This document shows positions 16,058-24,668 of a DNA stretch of 48,879 nucleotides, piece after piece. The position numbers and the translations under genes are program-made. Positions within the stretch are counted from its first letter, which is position 1, and each line of letters opens with the position of its first letter. The stretch is from an uncultured Pleomorphomonas sp. (lineage in GTDB: Bacteria; Pseudomonadota; Alphaproteobacteria; Rhizobiales; Pleomorphomonadaceae), in the NCBI GenBank assembly GCA_937868725.1, contig CALMMQ010000022.1, positions 1-48,879 of the forward strand. The letters run 5' to 3'. The notes under the pieces were generated by a model. The model had not been told where the DNA came from and ran no database searches. It saw nothing but the letters and a program-made list of their open reading frames with translations.

Positions 16058-17059
16058 TCAGCGCCCGACGTGGGTGAAGAACGGCGTGTGGGCGGGGGCC
16101 GCCATCAGCCGGTCGAGTTCGGCGTCGAGCTTCAGCACCGAGATCGAGGCGCCGGCCATTTCCATGGCCGTGGCGAACTCGCCGATCCAGACGTGCTTGA
16201 CCTTGACGTTGCGGGCCGCGAACAGCTGCGAAACGCGGCGGAACAGGATGTACAGCTCTTCGCGCGGCGTGCCGCCCAGGCCGTTGACCAGCACGGCGAC
16301 TTCACCGGCGGTGCCGTAGTCCTGTTCCTTGAAGATGCGCTCCATCATTTCGTCGACGACGGCGTCGGCCGGCTCGAGCTTGCGGCGGCTGATGCCCGGC
16401 TCGCCGTGAATGCCCATGCCGATTTCCATGTCGTCGTCGCCGAGCGAGAAGGTGGCATGGCCGACTTCCGGCACGACGCAGCTGGTCAGCGCCACGCCGA
16501 GCGTGCGGGTGTTGAGACGGGCCTTGTCGGCCAGCCGCGTCACCTCGTCGAGGTCGAGGCCCTCGGCGGCGGCGGCGCCGGCCGCCTTGTAGACGAAGAA
16601 GATGCCGGCGACGCCACGGCGCTTGTGCTCTTCGCCGACGATCGAGGAGGCGGCATCATCGTTGCCGACCACCGAACGGACGCGGATGCCGTCGACGTCG
16701 GCCATCTCGGCGGCCATGTCGAAGTTGATGATGTCGCCGGTGTAGTTGCCGTAGATGTAGAGCACGCCGGCGCCCTGATCGATGTACTTGGTCACTTCGT
16801 ACATCTGGTCCGAACTCGGCGACTGGAACACGCCGCCGACGGCGCAGCCGTCGAGCATGCCGTCGCCGACGTAGCCGAGGAACAGCGGCAGGTGGCCCGA
16901 ACCGCCGCCGGTGGCGATGCCGACCTTGCCCTTTTTGGGATGGGCGGTGACATAGCAGCGCTTGTCGTCGTTGGTGTAGGTCACGGCCGGATGGGCCGCG
17001 TAGATGCCCTCAAGCATTTCGTCGACGAAATCCTTGGGATCGTTGAGGAATTTCTTCAT
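16058..17059 (-). CDS. dhaK: Dihydroxyacetone kinase subunit DhaK
   Basis: A 333-residue substrate-binding kinase subunit. The N-terminal domain holds GGGSGHLP with His56, and the site of covalent hemiaminal binding, His218, lies in GMGIHGEPG, the same number as in the E. coli enzyme as I recall it. Further family segments are [16 protein letters not shown] and [13 protein letters not shown]. The frame extends upstream, but the ATG at 17059 has AAAGGAAC directly before it and begins the typical MKKFLNDP. It follows the permease gene by 25 bases. DhaK homologues also phosphorylate erythrulose-type sugars, so the real substrate could be a tetrulose. Confidence 0.94.
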   Translation of the reverse strand: MKKFLNDPKDFVDEMLEGIYAAHPAVTYTNDDKRCYVTAHPKKGKVGIATGGGSGHLPLFLGYVGDGMLDGCAVGGVFQSPSSDQMYEVTKYIDQGAGVLYIYGNYTGDIINFDMAAEMADVDGIRVRSVVGNDDAASSIVGEEHKRRGVAGIFFVYKAAGAAAAEGLDLDEVTRLADKARLNTRTLGVALTSCVVPEVGHATFSLGDDDMEIGMGIHGEPGISRRKLEPADAVVDEMMERIFKEQDYGTAGEVAVLVNGLGGTPREELYILFRRVSQLFAARNVKVKHVWIGEFATAMEMAGASISVLKLDAELDRLMAAPAHTPFFTHVGR

Positions 17060-17084
17060 TATTGTTCCTTTCGGGGATGGTCGT

Positions 17085-18119
17085 TCAGGCCCGGCGCTGG
17101 CGGACGACGAAGAAGGCGGCGGCCAGCAAGATGAAGGTTCCGACGACAAAGCGCTGCCAGGTGCTGGGAATGCCCACCATCACCAGGACGTTGTTGATCA
17201 CCGTGACGAGCAGCACGCCGAGCAGCGTGCCGACCACCGTGCCGGTGCCACCAGTGATGCGGGCGCCGCCCAGCACCACGGCGGCGATGACGTTGATTTC
17301 CGTGCCGACGAGATCGAACGGGTTGGCCAGGCGGTTGCTGCAGACGTGGATGATGCCGGCGAGACCGGCGAGCGCGCCGGCGAAGCCGAAGACGAACAGG
17401 TGGACGGTGCGCAGGTTGTAGCCGAGCCGCTCGGCGACGCGGGCGCTGCCGCCCATGGCGAAGATGGCCCGGCCGATCAGCGTGCGGTTGAGGATCCACC
17501 AGGTCAGCACGGCGGCCACCGGCAGGACCAGAACGTAGAGCGGCAGCGTGATGACCGTGCCCTTGGCATTGGCGAACTGCAGCAGCGGCGCCCGGCCGAA
17601 GGCGATCATCTGTTCGGGCAGCGCCATGATCCACACCGTGCCGATGAAGGCCAGCAGGATGCCGCGGAACAGGTACTGCGTGCCGATGGTGACGATCATC
17701 GGCGGGACGCCGAAATTGTGCACCAGCAGGCCGTTGAACATGCCGAGCAGCGCGCCGCCGCCGACCGCCATGGCCACCACCAGCACCATCGGCAGCCCCG
17801 GCGCGTAGCGCGTGGTCAAGAGCGTGATCGAATACATGGTCAGCGCCGCGATGGCGGTGAACGACACGTCGATGCCGCCGGCGGCCAGGATGACGAACAC
17901 GCCGAGGGCGAACAGGCCGGTGACGACGCTGGCCCGGCCGATGTCGATCAGCGACGACGGCTGCAGGAAGGCGGGGTTGATGACGGCCACCGCGACGCAG
18001 ATCAGCACCAGGAGCGCCGCCGTGATCGTCTCGGGATACTGACGGATGAAGGCGCCAACACTGACGCGCTCGGCCGCGCCCGGCTCGGCGGCCTCGGCCT
18101 TGCCGATGGACAGGCTCAT
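17085..18119 (-). CDS. Sugar ABC transporter permease (RbsC-like), second permease
   Basis: A 344-residue polytopic protein of the ribose/AI-2 permease family. After a hydrophilic N-terminus it shows about ten hydrophobic segments, with FALGVFVILAAGGIDVSFTA (about 72-91), the common LAxGxxxVxxxGGIDxS pattern, and VNRTxxGRAIFAMGGS-like text at LNRTLIGRAIFAMGGS. The ATG at 18119 overlaps the ATPase stop as ATGA. It is the fourth importer gene and probably pairs with the permease at 20923-21909, giving a heterodimer as in LsrCD. Confidence 0.92.
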   Translation of the reverse strand: MSLSIGKAEAAEPGAAERVSVGAFIRQYPETITAALLVLICVAVAVINPAFLQPSSLIDIGRASVVTGLFALGVFVILAAGGIDVSFTAIAALTMYSITLLTTRYAPGLPMVLVVAMAVGGGALLGMFNGLLVHNFGVPPMIVTIGTQYLFRGILLAFIGTVWIMALPEQMIAFGRAPLLQFANAKGTVITLPLYVLVLPVAAVLTWWILNRTLIGRAIFAMGGSARVAERLGYNLRTVHLFVFGFAGALAGLAGIIHVCSNRLANPFDLVGTEINVIAAVVLGGARITGGTGTVVGTLLGVLLVTVINNVLVMVGIPSTWQRFVVGTFILLAAAFFVVRQRRA

Positions 18120-19663
18120 TGGACGATCTCCGACGTTGACGCCAGCATGGCGTGATAGATGTCCTCCTCGGTCGCCGTGGCGGCGTCGAGGTCGGCGACC
18201 AGACGGCCGCTGTTCATGACCAGGATGTGGTCGCAGTTCTGCAACAGCTCCGGCAGGTCGTCGCTGATGACGATGAGACCGATGCCGCGCTCGGCCAGCA
18301 CCTGAATGGCGCGGTAGATGGTATCCTTGGAGCCGACGTCGACGCCCACCGTCGGGCCGTGCAGCAGCAAGAGCTTCGGTTCGATGGTCAGCCAGCGGCC
18401 GATCAGCACGCGCTGCTGGTTGCCGCCCGACAGCGAGCCGACGGGCATGTCGATGTCCTTGGTGTTGAGGCGCATGTCGGCCGCCACCTTGGCGGCGATG
18501 GCCCGGCCCTTGCCGTCGTCGATGACGCCCCAGGCGTTGGCGAGGTCGGCGACCACCAGGGCGATCTCGTTGTCGAGGATCGACTTTTCCAGGAACAGGC
18601 CTTCTTCCAGGCGGTTCTCCGGCACGTAGCCGATGCCGTGGCGGATGGCATCGGCCGGATGACGGATGCTCGCCTTGTCGCCGTCGACGACGATGGTGCC
18701 GGAGCCGGCCGGCCGCACGCCGGCGATGGCCAGCGCCAGCTCGTTGCGGCCGCTGTCGGCCAGGCCGGTGACGCCGAGGATCTCGCCCTTGCGCAGGCTG
18801 AGGTCGATGTCGTGGAAATGCGGCGCCGCCGTCAGGCCGTGGATGGTGCACAGCACCTCCTGGCGCGGGCCGACGGTGCGGTAGCGCTCGGACTTGATCT
18901 CGCGGCCGGTCATCAGCTCGGCGATCTCGGCCTTGGTGTAGTTGGCGAGTGGGCCCTGGGCGACGCATTCGCCGTCGCGGAACACCACGGCATGGCCGCC
19001 GATGCGATAGCATTCGTCGAGCTTGTGGGTGACGAACAGCACGGCGATGTTGTCGGCCCGCAGGCGGGCCACCACCTCGATGAGGTTTTCGACCTCGCGA
19101 CGGGTCAGCGACGTCGTCGGCTCGTCCATGATCACCAGCTTGGCCTTGGTGGCGATGGCGCGGGCGATGGCGACGAGCTGGCGCTGGGCCAGCGGCAGGT
19201 CGGAAACGACGGTCGACAGGAAGGTGCGCGTCGTCGGCAGGCCGACGGTGGCCAGCGCGGCGCTGGCGGTGACGCGCAGCTGGTTGCGGTCGAGACGGCG
19301 GGCCAGGCGGCCCTCGCCGTGCACCAGCTGTTCGCTGAGGGCGACGTTTTCGGCCACCGACAGGTTGGGGATCAGCGACAGGTCCTGATAGACCGTCTCG
19401 ATGCCGGCGGCGAGCGACTGGATGGGCGTCAGGGCCGAAAAGCTCTCGCCGTTGAGGATGATCTCGCCCTCGGTCGGCGCGATGGCGCCCGACATCACCT
19501 TGATGACGGTGCTCTTGCCGCAGCCGTTCTCGCCAAGCAGGTGGTAGGCCTCGCCGAGCTCCAGCGTCAGGTCGACGCCGCGCAGGGCATGCACACCGCC
19601 GAACCGCTTGTGGATCTGCCGCAGTTGCAGGAAACAACGCTCGATCTGTGAGTCCTTGGTCAC
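18116..19663 (-). CDS. Sugar ABC transporter ATP-binding protein (RbsA-like, duplicated)
   Basis: A 515-residue ATPase with two ABC domains. The first has Walker A GENGCGKST and Walker B LVIMDEPTTSLT. The second lacks a standard Walker A (TGLADSGRNELALAIAG), as usual for RbsA-type proteins, but keeps the signature LSGGNQQRV and a modified Walker B (LLLLHGPTVGVD; His-Gly replaces the common Asn-Glu/Asp-Glu). It starts at GTG 19663, supported by AAAGGA about ten bases upstream. It follows the binding protein gene after a 182-base gap that holds strong hairpins. Confidence 0.93.
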   Translation of the reverse strand: MTKDSQIERCFLQLRQIHKRFGGVHALRGVDLTLELGEAYHLLGENGCGKSTVIKVMSGAIAPTEGEIILNGESFSALTPIQSLAAGIETVYQDLSLIPNLSVAENVALSEQLVHGEGRLARRLDRNQLRVTASAALATVGLPTTRTFLSTVVSDLPLAQRQLVAIARAIATKAKLVIMDEPTTSLTRREVENLIEVVARLRADNIAVLFVTHKLDECYRIGGHAVVFRDGECVAQGPLANYTKAEIAELMTGREIKSERYRTVGPRQEVLCTIHGLTAAPHFHDIDLSLRKGEILGVTGLADSGRNELALAIAGVRPAGSGTIVVDGDKASIRHPADAIRHGIGYVPENRLEEGLFLEKSILDNEIALVVADLANAWGVIDDGKGRAIAAKVAADMRLNTKDIDMPVGSLSGGNQQRVLIGRWLTIEPKLLLLHGPTVGVDVGSKDTIYRAIQVLAERGIGLIVISDDLPELLQNCDHILVMNSGRLVADLDAATATEEDIYHAMLASTSEIVQ

Positions 19664-19720
19664 TCCCAGAATCCTTTCACGATTTCATCGGAGAGGCGCC
19701 GCAGGCATTCGCCGGCCTTG

Positions 19721-19748
19721 CCGAAGGGCGCGAACGGGCGCCCTTCGG
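19721..19748 (-). terminator. Intercistronic hairpin downstream of the binding protein gene
   Basis: A perfect 11-bp stem, CCGAAGGGCGC / GCGCCCTTCGG, with loop GAACGG, followed closely by a second stem at 19783-19801 (GGCCCGGC / GCCGGGCC, loop GCC). Both lie in the 182-base gap between the binding protein and the ATPase. Such stems often stabilise the binding protein mRNA or partly terminate, so that the binding protein is made in excess. The role here is inferred. Confidence 0.55.
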
Positions 19749-19845
19749 GTCGGATGCGGCGGTTGACTGGCGGTTCAGGCGGGGCCCGGCGCCGCCGGGC
19801 CGGGGTGGCCGGCGCTGGGCGGTGTCAGGCCCCACGGGCGCCCGC

Positions 19846-20856
19846 TCAGAACAGGTGCGCCTTGTAGGAGTCCTTGTCGTCGAGCACCATGCCGTTGCCG
19901 ATGACCAGCAGGCCCTTGCCCGCGCCCTTGGTGACGGTGACCTTGTTGTAGCCCTCGACGCCGAGGTCCATGCCGGTCTTGAGTTCCTTTTTCTCAAGCA
20001 GCAGCTTGGCGACGACGTTCATGGCCAGGCCGGCCTTCTGCGGGTCCCAGTAGCCGATGGCGGTGATGGCGCCGGAATCGAGGTAGGGGGCCGACGGGTT
20101 GGGCAGGCCGGTACCGACCAGGCAGACCTTGCCGGCCAGACCCGCTTCCTCGATGGCGCGGCCGACGCCGAGCACGTCGTTGCCGGCCGACGTCTGGAAG
20201 CCGGCGAGGTCGGGATGCTTGCGCAGCAGTTCCTTGGCCTTCTCGTAGGTGCCGTTGGCGTCGTCGAAGGACTCGTTGTTGGGATCGACGAGTTCCATCT
20301 CCGGGTACTTCTTGGCGTTCTCTTCGCCAGCGCCCACCCACTGCATGTGCGTGCGGCTGCCGAGCGAACCGACGAACGAGGTCCACTTGCCCTTCTTGCC
20401 CATGCACTGGGCCAGACGCTCGTTGAGGGCGGCGCCGTAGAAGGAGTTGTCGAAGGCCTCGACGTCGGCCTGGGTGTTGATCTGGTTGTCGGCCTCGTGG
20501 GTCACGACGACGGTGCCGCGTTCGATGGCGCGCTTCAGCGTGCCTTCGAGCACGGCCGGGTCCATCGGCACGACGGCGAGGGCGTTGACGCCCTTGGCGA
20601 CCAGGTCCTGGACGATCTGCAGCTGCTGGGCCGAGTCCGAGGTGGCCGGGCCGTACTGCGTCGCCACGACGTCGGGATTGGCGGCCTGGAAGGCTTTGAC
20701 GCCGGTTTCGAGGCGATCGAACCAGGGAATGCCGGCGATCTTGACCACGGTGGCGATCACCGGCTTGTCGGCGGCGGCGGCCACGACCGTCATGCCGGCG
20801 AGAGCGGTGGCGGCCATCATCGTGGCCGTGGCCAGCGTGCGAATGCTAGGTTTCAT
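19846..20856 (-). CDS. Sugar ABC transporter substrate-binding protein (RhaS/LsrB-like)
   Basis: A 336-residue periplasmic binding protein of type I fold. The signal peptide is MKPSIRTLATATMMAATALA followed by cleavage near VVAAAADKP. The mature protein shows KIAGIPWFDRLETGVKAF, the QIVQDLVAKGVNALAVVPMD strand and FVGSLGSRTHMQW, most like AI-2/rhamnose-type receptors. An ATG at 20883 is in frame, but GGAGGAAAG directly precedes the ATG at 20856. With DhaK/DhaL in the operon, the ligand is probably a small ketose or an open-chain sugar. AI-2 itself is less likely because no LsrK, LsrF or LsrG is encoded here. Confidence 0.92.
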   Translation of the reverse strand: MKPSIRTLATATMMAATALAGMTVVAAAADKPVIATVVKIAGIPWFDRLETGVKAFQAANPDVVATQYGPATSDSAQQLQIVQDLVAKGVNALAVVPMDPAVLEGTLKRAIERGTVVVTHEADNQINTQADVEAFDNSFYGAALNERLAQCMGKKGKWTSFVGSLGSRTHMQWVGAGEENAKKYPEMELVDPNNESFDDANGTYEKAKELLRKHPDLAGFQTSAGNDVLGVGRAIEEAGLAGKVCLVGTGLPNPSAPYLDSGAITAIGYWDPQKAGLAMNVVAKLLLEKKELKTGMDLGVEGYNKVTVTKGAGKGLLVIGNGMVLDDKDSYKAHLF

Positions 20857-20922
20857 GTTCTTTCCTCCACCTTTCCCCTCCATGATGGCTATCCGGCGCG
20901 TGAGGGGCGCGCGCCGGGTGAC

Positions 20923-21909
20923 CTATCGGCGCCTGACCGGAAACAGGAAGCCGACGAGGTCGTATCGGGCGATGGCCAGGAAGGCGAGCAGCAGCGCGCC
21001 CCAGGCGAAATCGCGGACGAAATTGGACAGACCGCCGAAATTGAGCAGGCTGGACATCAGCTGCAGGGCGACGGCCGAGAAGACGACGCAGACGATCCGG
21101 CCGTATCCCCCTTCCGGCCGAACCCCGGCCATGACGGCGATCAGGATGGCGATCAGCAGGTACGAGGCGCCGTAATCCCACTTAACGTTTACGTTGCGGG
21201 CGGCGATGATGACGCCCGATAGGCCCGACAGCGTGCCGCTCAGCGCGTAGGTGGCGGTGACGACACCGGTGCGCGGGAAGCCGGCGTAGAGCGCGGCCAG
21301 CGGGTTGGAGCCCGACAGCATCAGCCAGCGGCCGAACGGCGTGTATTTCAGCGCCGCCCCGATCAGCGCCGCCACGGCGAGGAAGACGATGAAGCTGATG
21401 GGGGCGCCGAACCAGAAGTCGTTGCCGATCGACGACAGCGGCTCGGGGCTGCCCACCACCACGGCCTTGCCACCGGAGATGATGACCGACAGGCCGGTGA
21501 ACGCCATCTGCGTGCCAAGCGTGCACAGGATGGGCGTGATGCCGAAACGGGTGATCAGCGTGCCGTTGACCAGCCCGCCCAGCAAGCCGATCAGCAGCGC
21601 GACGATGATGAACAGCGTCGAATAGAGCCCCTCCTGATCGACGTTGGACACCATGGACGCCACGATGACCGCCGACAGCACGCCGGACAGGTTGGCGAGC
21701 GCGATGCCCGACAGATCGATGCCGCCGTCGCCGGCGCACATGGCCAGCATGACGCCGATGGCCAGCAGACCGATTTCGGGGACCTGCCCCGCCATGGACT
21801 GCAGATTGAAGATGGACAGGAACGACCCGCCCGAGATTGCTGCTCCCAGCGCCAGCAGAATGACATTGATGGCAGCGAGGACCAGAAACTGGCCATCCAC
21901 TCGTCGCAC
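20923..21909 (-). CDS. Sugar ABC transporter permease (RbsC-like), first permease
   Basis: A 328-residue polytopic protein and the first gene of the importer operon. It has the family segment LLAIGVMLAMCAGDGGIDLSG (about 48-68) and the loop YTPFGRWLMLSGSNPLAALYAG. The start is GTG at 21909, with GGAGGAAA just upstream, beside the operator-rich region shared with the divergent LacI gene. Putting one permease before the binding protein and one after the ATPase is an unusual gene order for this family. Confidence 0.9.
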   Translation of the reverse strand: MRRVDGQFLVLAAINVILLALGAAISGGSFLSIFNLQSMAGQVPEIGLLAIGVMLAMCAGDGGIDLSGIALANLSGVLSAVIVASMVSNVDQEGLYSTLFIIVALLIGLLGGLVNGTLITRFGITPILCTLGTQMAFTGLSVIISGGKAVVVGSPEPLSSIGNDFWFGAPISFIVFLAVAALIGAALKYTPFGRWLMLSGSNPLAALYAGFPRTGVVTATYALSGTLSGLSGVIIAARNVNVKWDYGASYLLIAILIAVMAGVRPEGGYGRIVCVVFSAVALQLMSSLLNFGGLSNFVRDFAWGALLLAFLAIARYDLVGFLFPVRRR

Positions 21910-21922
21910 TGTTTCCTCCGCG

Positions 21923-22064
21923 TTGTTTATTAAACAACTTTGTTCTTTACTAAAACATAGCGCCTGTTTAATGTCAACGCAAGAGCAGGCGGTCGGCTAA
22001 TCCCAAAGTCTCGGCGGATTGCAACGCAGGGGATTGGTAATCGATTGAATTGTGTTTACTGAAC
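21923..22064. promoter_or_regulatory. Divergent promoter region with repeated LacI-type operators
   Basis: The perfect palindrome TTGTTTATTAAACAA (21923-21937) overlaps the upstream end of the importer operon. A weaker copy, TGTTCTTTACTAAAACA, lies at 21941-21957, and GTTTACTGAAC at 22054-22064 matches the palindrome core in 9 of 11 positions and sits near the LacI start. Three related sites across a divergent control region fit binding and looping by the LacI protein at 22113-23183 (inference). Confidence 0.6.
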
Positions 22065-22112
22065 GCGGTAAGGTAGTGATAACGCGCGGAAAACCGGCGA
22101 AGCGAACGTGGA

Positions 22113-23183
22113 ATGAGCGAAAAGAAAACACTGACAATGCGCGACATCGCCAAGGCTGCCGGAGTCTCGGCGGCCACGGTTTCGCTGGTCCTAAACGGCA
22201 AGGGCGAAATCTCCAGCGCTACGCGCGCCAAGGTGTTGGACGTCGTCGCCGATCTCAATTACGTACCGCGTCCGCCGCGCCCCCGCCTCGGCGAGGCCGT
22301 CAACGACACGCTGCGCTTTCTCAAGATCGCCAAGCACGGTCACACCGTGAACCGCGACCACAGCCACTTCATTTCCGACTACATCGACGGCATGTCGCAG
22401 GAAGCGATGCGGCGCGGCTACACGCTGGAAGTGGTCAGCCACGAGCGCGAGGCCATCGCCACCATCGCCCAGTCGCTCGCCGGCACCGGCATCAAGGGCG
22501 TGGTGGCGCTCGGCACCGAGCTCAGCGAGGCGGACATGCGCCTGCTGCTCACCTCGGGCATTCCGACGGTGTTCATCGACACCTTCCACGAGGTGATCGA
22601 CGCCAACTTCGTCAACATGAACAACGAGGATGCCGTCTACAAGGTGCTGTCGCGGCTGAAGCTGCTCGGCTTCCGCGACATCGGTTTCGTCGCCAGCCCG
22701 GTGGAGACGACGAACTTCCGCCTGCGCCGCGACGCCTTCGAGAAGAACATGCACCGTCTCGACCTGCCGTTCAGCGAGGCCAACACCATCTGGGTGGAAT
22801 CGACCTTCGATGGCGCCTACGAGGCGAGCCTGCGTCACATCGTCGCCGGCGGCCGCCTGGCCGACTGCTACTTCTGCACCAACGACGTCATGGCCTACGG
22901 TTTCATCAAGGCGCTGCGGGAGAACAACATCCGCATTCCCGGCGACGTGTCGATCATCGGCTTCGACAATCTGCCGATGAGCGCCACCATGGACCCGCCG
23001 CTGACCACCATCGAGGTGTCCAAGCGCAAGATCGGCTATCTCGCCATCACCATTCTCGACGACCTGATCAACGCTTCCGAGCAGCAGCCGTCGGTGAAGA
23101 TCCTGGTCGGCGCCGATCTGGTGGTGCGGGCCAGCGATCGCCGCCTGCGCCGTCGCCGCGACGGCGGCGCCGAGGGGCGCTAG
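22113..23183 (+). CDS. LacI family transcriptional regulator
   Basis: A 356-residue repressor. Residues 8-54 form the LacI headpiece (TMRDIAKAAGVSAATVSLVL, then the hinge region up to LNYVP). The remainder is a periplasmic-binding-protein-like core with FISDYIDGMSQEAMRRGY, GVVALGTELSE, YFCTNDVMAYGFIKAL and the dimer-interface end GFDNLPMSATMDPPLTTIEV. The C-terminal tail is unusually rich in arginine. It is divergent from the ABC-DhaKL operon and most likely controls it. A long insertion-like PRPPRPRLGEAVNDTLRF follows the hinge. Confidence 0.93.
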   Translation: MSEKKTLTMRDIAKAAGVSAATVSLVLNGKGEISSATRAKVLDVVADLNYVPRPPRPRLGEAVNDTLRFLKIAKHGHTVNRDHSHFISDYIDGMSQEAMRRGYTLEVVSHEREAIATIAQSLAGTGIKGVVALGTELSEADMRLLLTSGIPTVFIDTFHEVIDANFVNMNNEDAVYKVLSRLKLLGFRDIGFVASPVETTNFRLRRDAFEKNMHRLDLPFSEANTIWVESTFDGAYEASLRHIVAGGRLADCYFCTNDVMAYGFIKALRENNIRIPGDVSIIGFDNLPMSATMDPPLTTIEVSKRKIGYLAITILDDLINASEQQPSVKILVGADLVVRASDRRLRRRRDGGAEGR

Positions 23184-23299
23184 AGTGCTTTCCGACCTGA
23201 TGGACTCATCAGGTCGACAAGAAATCGCACTAGATTCAATAAGTTGAGCAGCCGCTTGTCGATCAGGTCGTTTCAACCTGATCGGCGGATGTTCTAGGC
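23184..23299. repeat. Intergenic repeat with two related hairpins
   Basis: Between the convergent LacI and DeoR genes lie two hairpins built from the same arm: GACCTGATG/CATCAGGTC at 23194-23215 (9 bp, 4-base loop) and GATCAGGT/ACCTGATC at 23261-23283 (8 bp, 7-base loop). The unit opens with TAGAGTGCTTTCCG, overlapping the lacI stop codon, and ends near GTTCTAG. A related opening, TAGAGCACTTTCCG, overlaps the MFS stop at 27771. This looks like a REP-type chromosomal repeat that also terminates both genes. Confidence 0.65.
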
Positions 23300-23300
23300 G

Positions 23301-24092
23301 TCAGGCCGCCCCGTCGATCTCGCACAGCGTCACTTGCAGCCCGGCGGTGCGGTAGGCGGCGATCTCGGCCGCGTCGGCGTCGGCGTCGGTGACCAGGTGC
23401 TGCACCGCGGCCATGGGCAGGCTGGAGAACTGCGCCGTCAGGCCGATCTTCGAGGCGTCGGCGACGACGACGACGCGGTTCTCGCATTGCTTGGCCATCA
23501 GCCGGTTGACGACGGCGGCGGCGTAGATGGTCGAGGTGAGACCGGCCCGCTGGCTGACGGCGTTGGTGCCGAGAAAACAGATGGTGCCGTGAATCTCGTT
23601 GAGCGTCAGGTTGGTCAGGTCGCCGTTGAGCGCCCGGGTGTGGCGGTTGTATTCGCCGCCCAACACGAACAGCTCCGCCCGCATGTTGTCGCTGATCTCG
23701 CCGACGATCATGGCGTTGTTGGTGACGATGCGCACGTCCATGAGGGCGATTTCGCGGAACACCGCCAGCGTCGTCGTGCCACCGCTCAGCATCACCGTGT
23801 CGCCGGGGTGGACGAGCGCGGCGGCCTGCCTGGCGATGCGCTGCTTGCGGGCGTCGAGGCCGTCGCGGGCCGGCGCGGCGGCGGCCGCTTCGCTGCGGCC
23901 GACGAGACGGGCGCCGCCGTGGAAGCGTTCGACGACGCCCTGGGCGGCGAGGTCGTCGAGATCGCGCCGCACCGTCGCCTCGGCAACGCCGAGCGCGATG
24001 GCAAGGTCCGGCACCCGCACGAGATCGGCCTGTTGCAGCGCGTCGAGCATCCGCGCCCGCCGCGCCATGGTGGTTCGACCAAATCCCGCCAT
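23301..24092 (-). CDS. DeoR/GlpR family transcriptional regulator
   Basis: A 263-residue regulator with an N-terminal winged helix (ARRARMLDALQQADLVRVPD, VAEATVRRDLDDLAAQGV, wing at RFHGGARL) and a DeoR sugar-phosphate sensor (GGTTTLAVFREI, IVTNNAMIVGEI, VLGGEYNRHTRALNGDLT, VVVADASKIG). The frame is open upstream, but the ATG at 24092 has GAGGAG four bases ahead. It faces the ula-like operon across about 580 bases containing two strong palindromes, and UlaR, which controls ascorbate genes in E. coli, belongs to the same family. Control of that operon is inferred. Confidence 0.92.
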   Translation of the reverse strand: MAGFGRTTMARRARMLDALQQADLVRVPDLAIALGVAEATVRRDLDDLAAQGVVERFHGGARLVGRSEAAAAAPARDGLDARKQRIARQAAALVHPGDTVMLSGGTTTLAVFREIALMDVRIVTNNAMIVGEISDNMRAELFVLGGEYNRHTRALNGDLTNLTLNEIHGTICFLGTNAVSQRAGLTSTIYAAAVVNRLMAKQCENRVVVVADASKIGLTAQFSSLPMAAVQHLVTDADADAAEIAAYRTAGLQVTLCEIDGAA

Positions 24093-24668
24093 CGTGCTCC
24101 TCAAGGACTGTCGGCCCGGCAACCGTCGCCGCGCCGCCACAAACATTGCATCAAGCGACAATAGTGATTGCGATCGCTTCCAGCAATCGCACAATCTAGC
24201 CGTTGTCACGGCGATTTGGCCGATGCGAACGGCCAAATCAAGGCGCAATCGGACAAAACGCCAGGGGTGGATGGCGACAGAAACGCGAAATGCGCGTTAT
24301 AACGCGGTTTAGTTGGTGAAAACGAACAAAAATCGAGCGTATATCGCGCGATATATGCGCGTATAAACGCCTATTCGCGTGCGTTTGAGCGAATTCTGCT
24401 TGCTACGGCGACGGCCGTATGCGAATATTGCGCATATCTCGGGTGATGAGGATGACCCGATGCCAGCTGCGACTTGCAAACCCGACACCATCGGGCGCGA
24501 AACCGGCGGTGCTTGTGGCACCGATCGGCCTGAAAGCGCGCATTCGCTCGGCAGGATTGGTGAAATTTGTACGTTTCTGGTTCGTTTTCGGCGTTGAGGA
24601 GCGTGAGACGCCTGACGCCAGCGGCCGGAACAGGTCAGCCGGCCCACCGTTACCAAGGAGGAGAGAAT
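24093..24668. promoter_or_regulatory. Large divergent control region of the ula-like operon
   Basis: This 576-base gap holds no convincing gene apart from the leader ORF that begins at its right edge. It is much more AT-rich than its surroundings. Two perfect palindromes stand out: CGCGTTATAACGCG at 24293-24306 and TATATCGCGCGATATA at 24340-24355, with further GCGT...ACGC half-sites to 24390. GATTGC/GCAATC inverted repeats occur near 24165-24190. A 6-bp GGCCGG/CCGGCC hairpin (24623-24644) lies just before the leader's ribosome site at 24655-24661. Confidence 0.6.

Noticed and set aside
18120..19637. In-frame upstream extension of the permease at 17085-18119 (an 850-codon frame in all)
   Set aside because: The extension is a shadow of the ATPase gene; only the part after the ATG at 18119 is a permease.
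19846..20856. AI-2 (Lsr) uptake system
   Set aside because: The receptor type is similar, but LsrK, LsrF and LsrG are absent and DhaK/DhaL are present instead.
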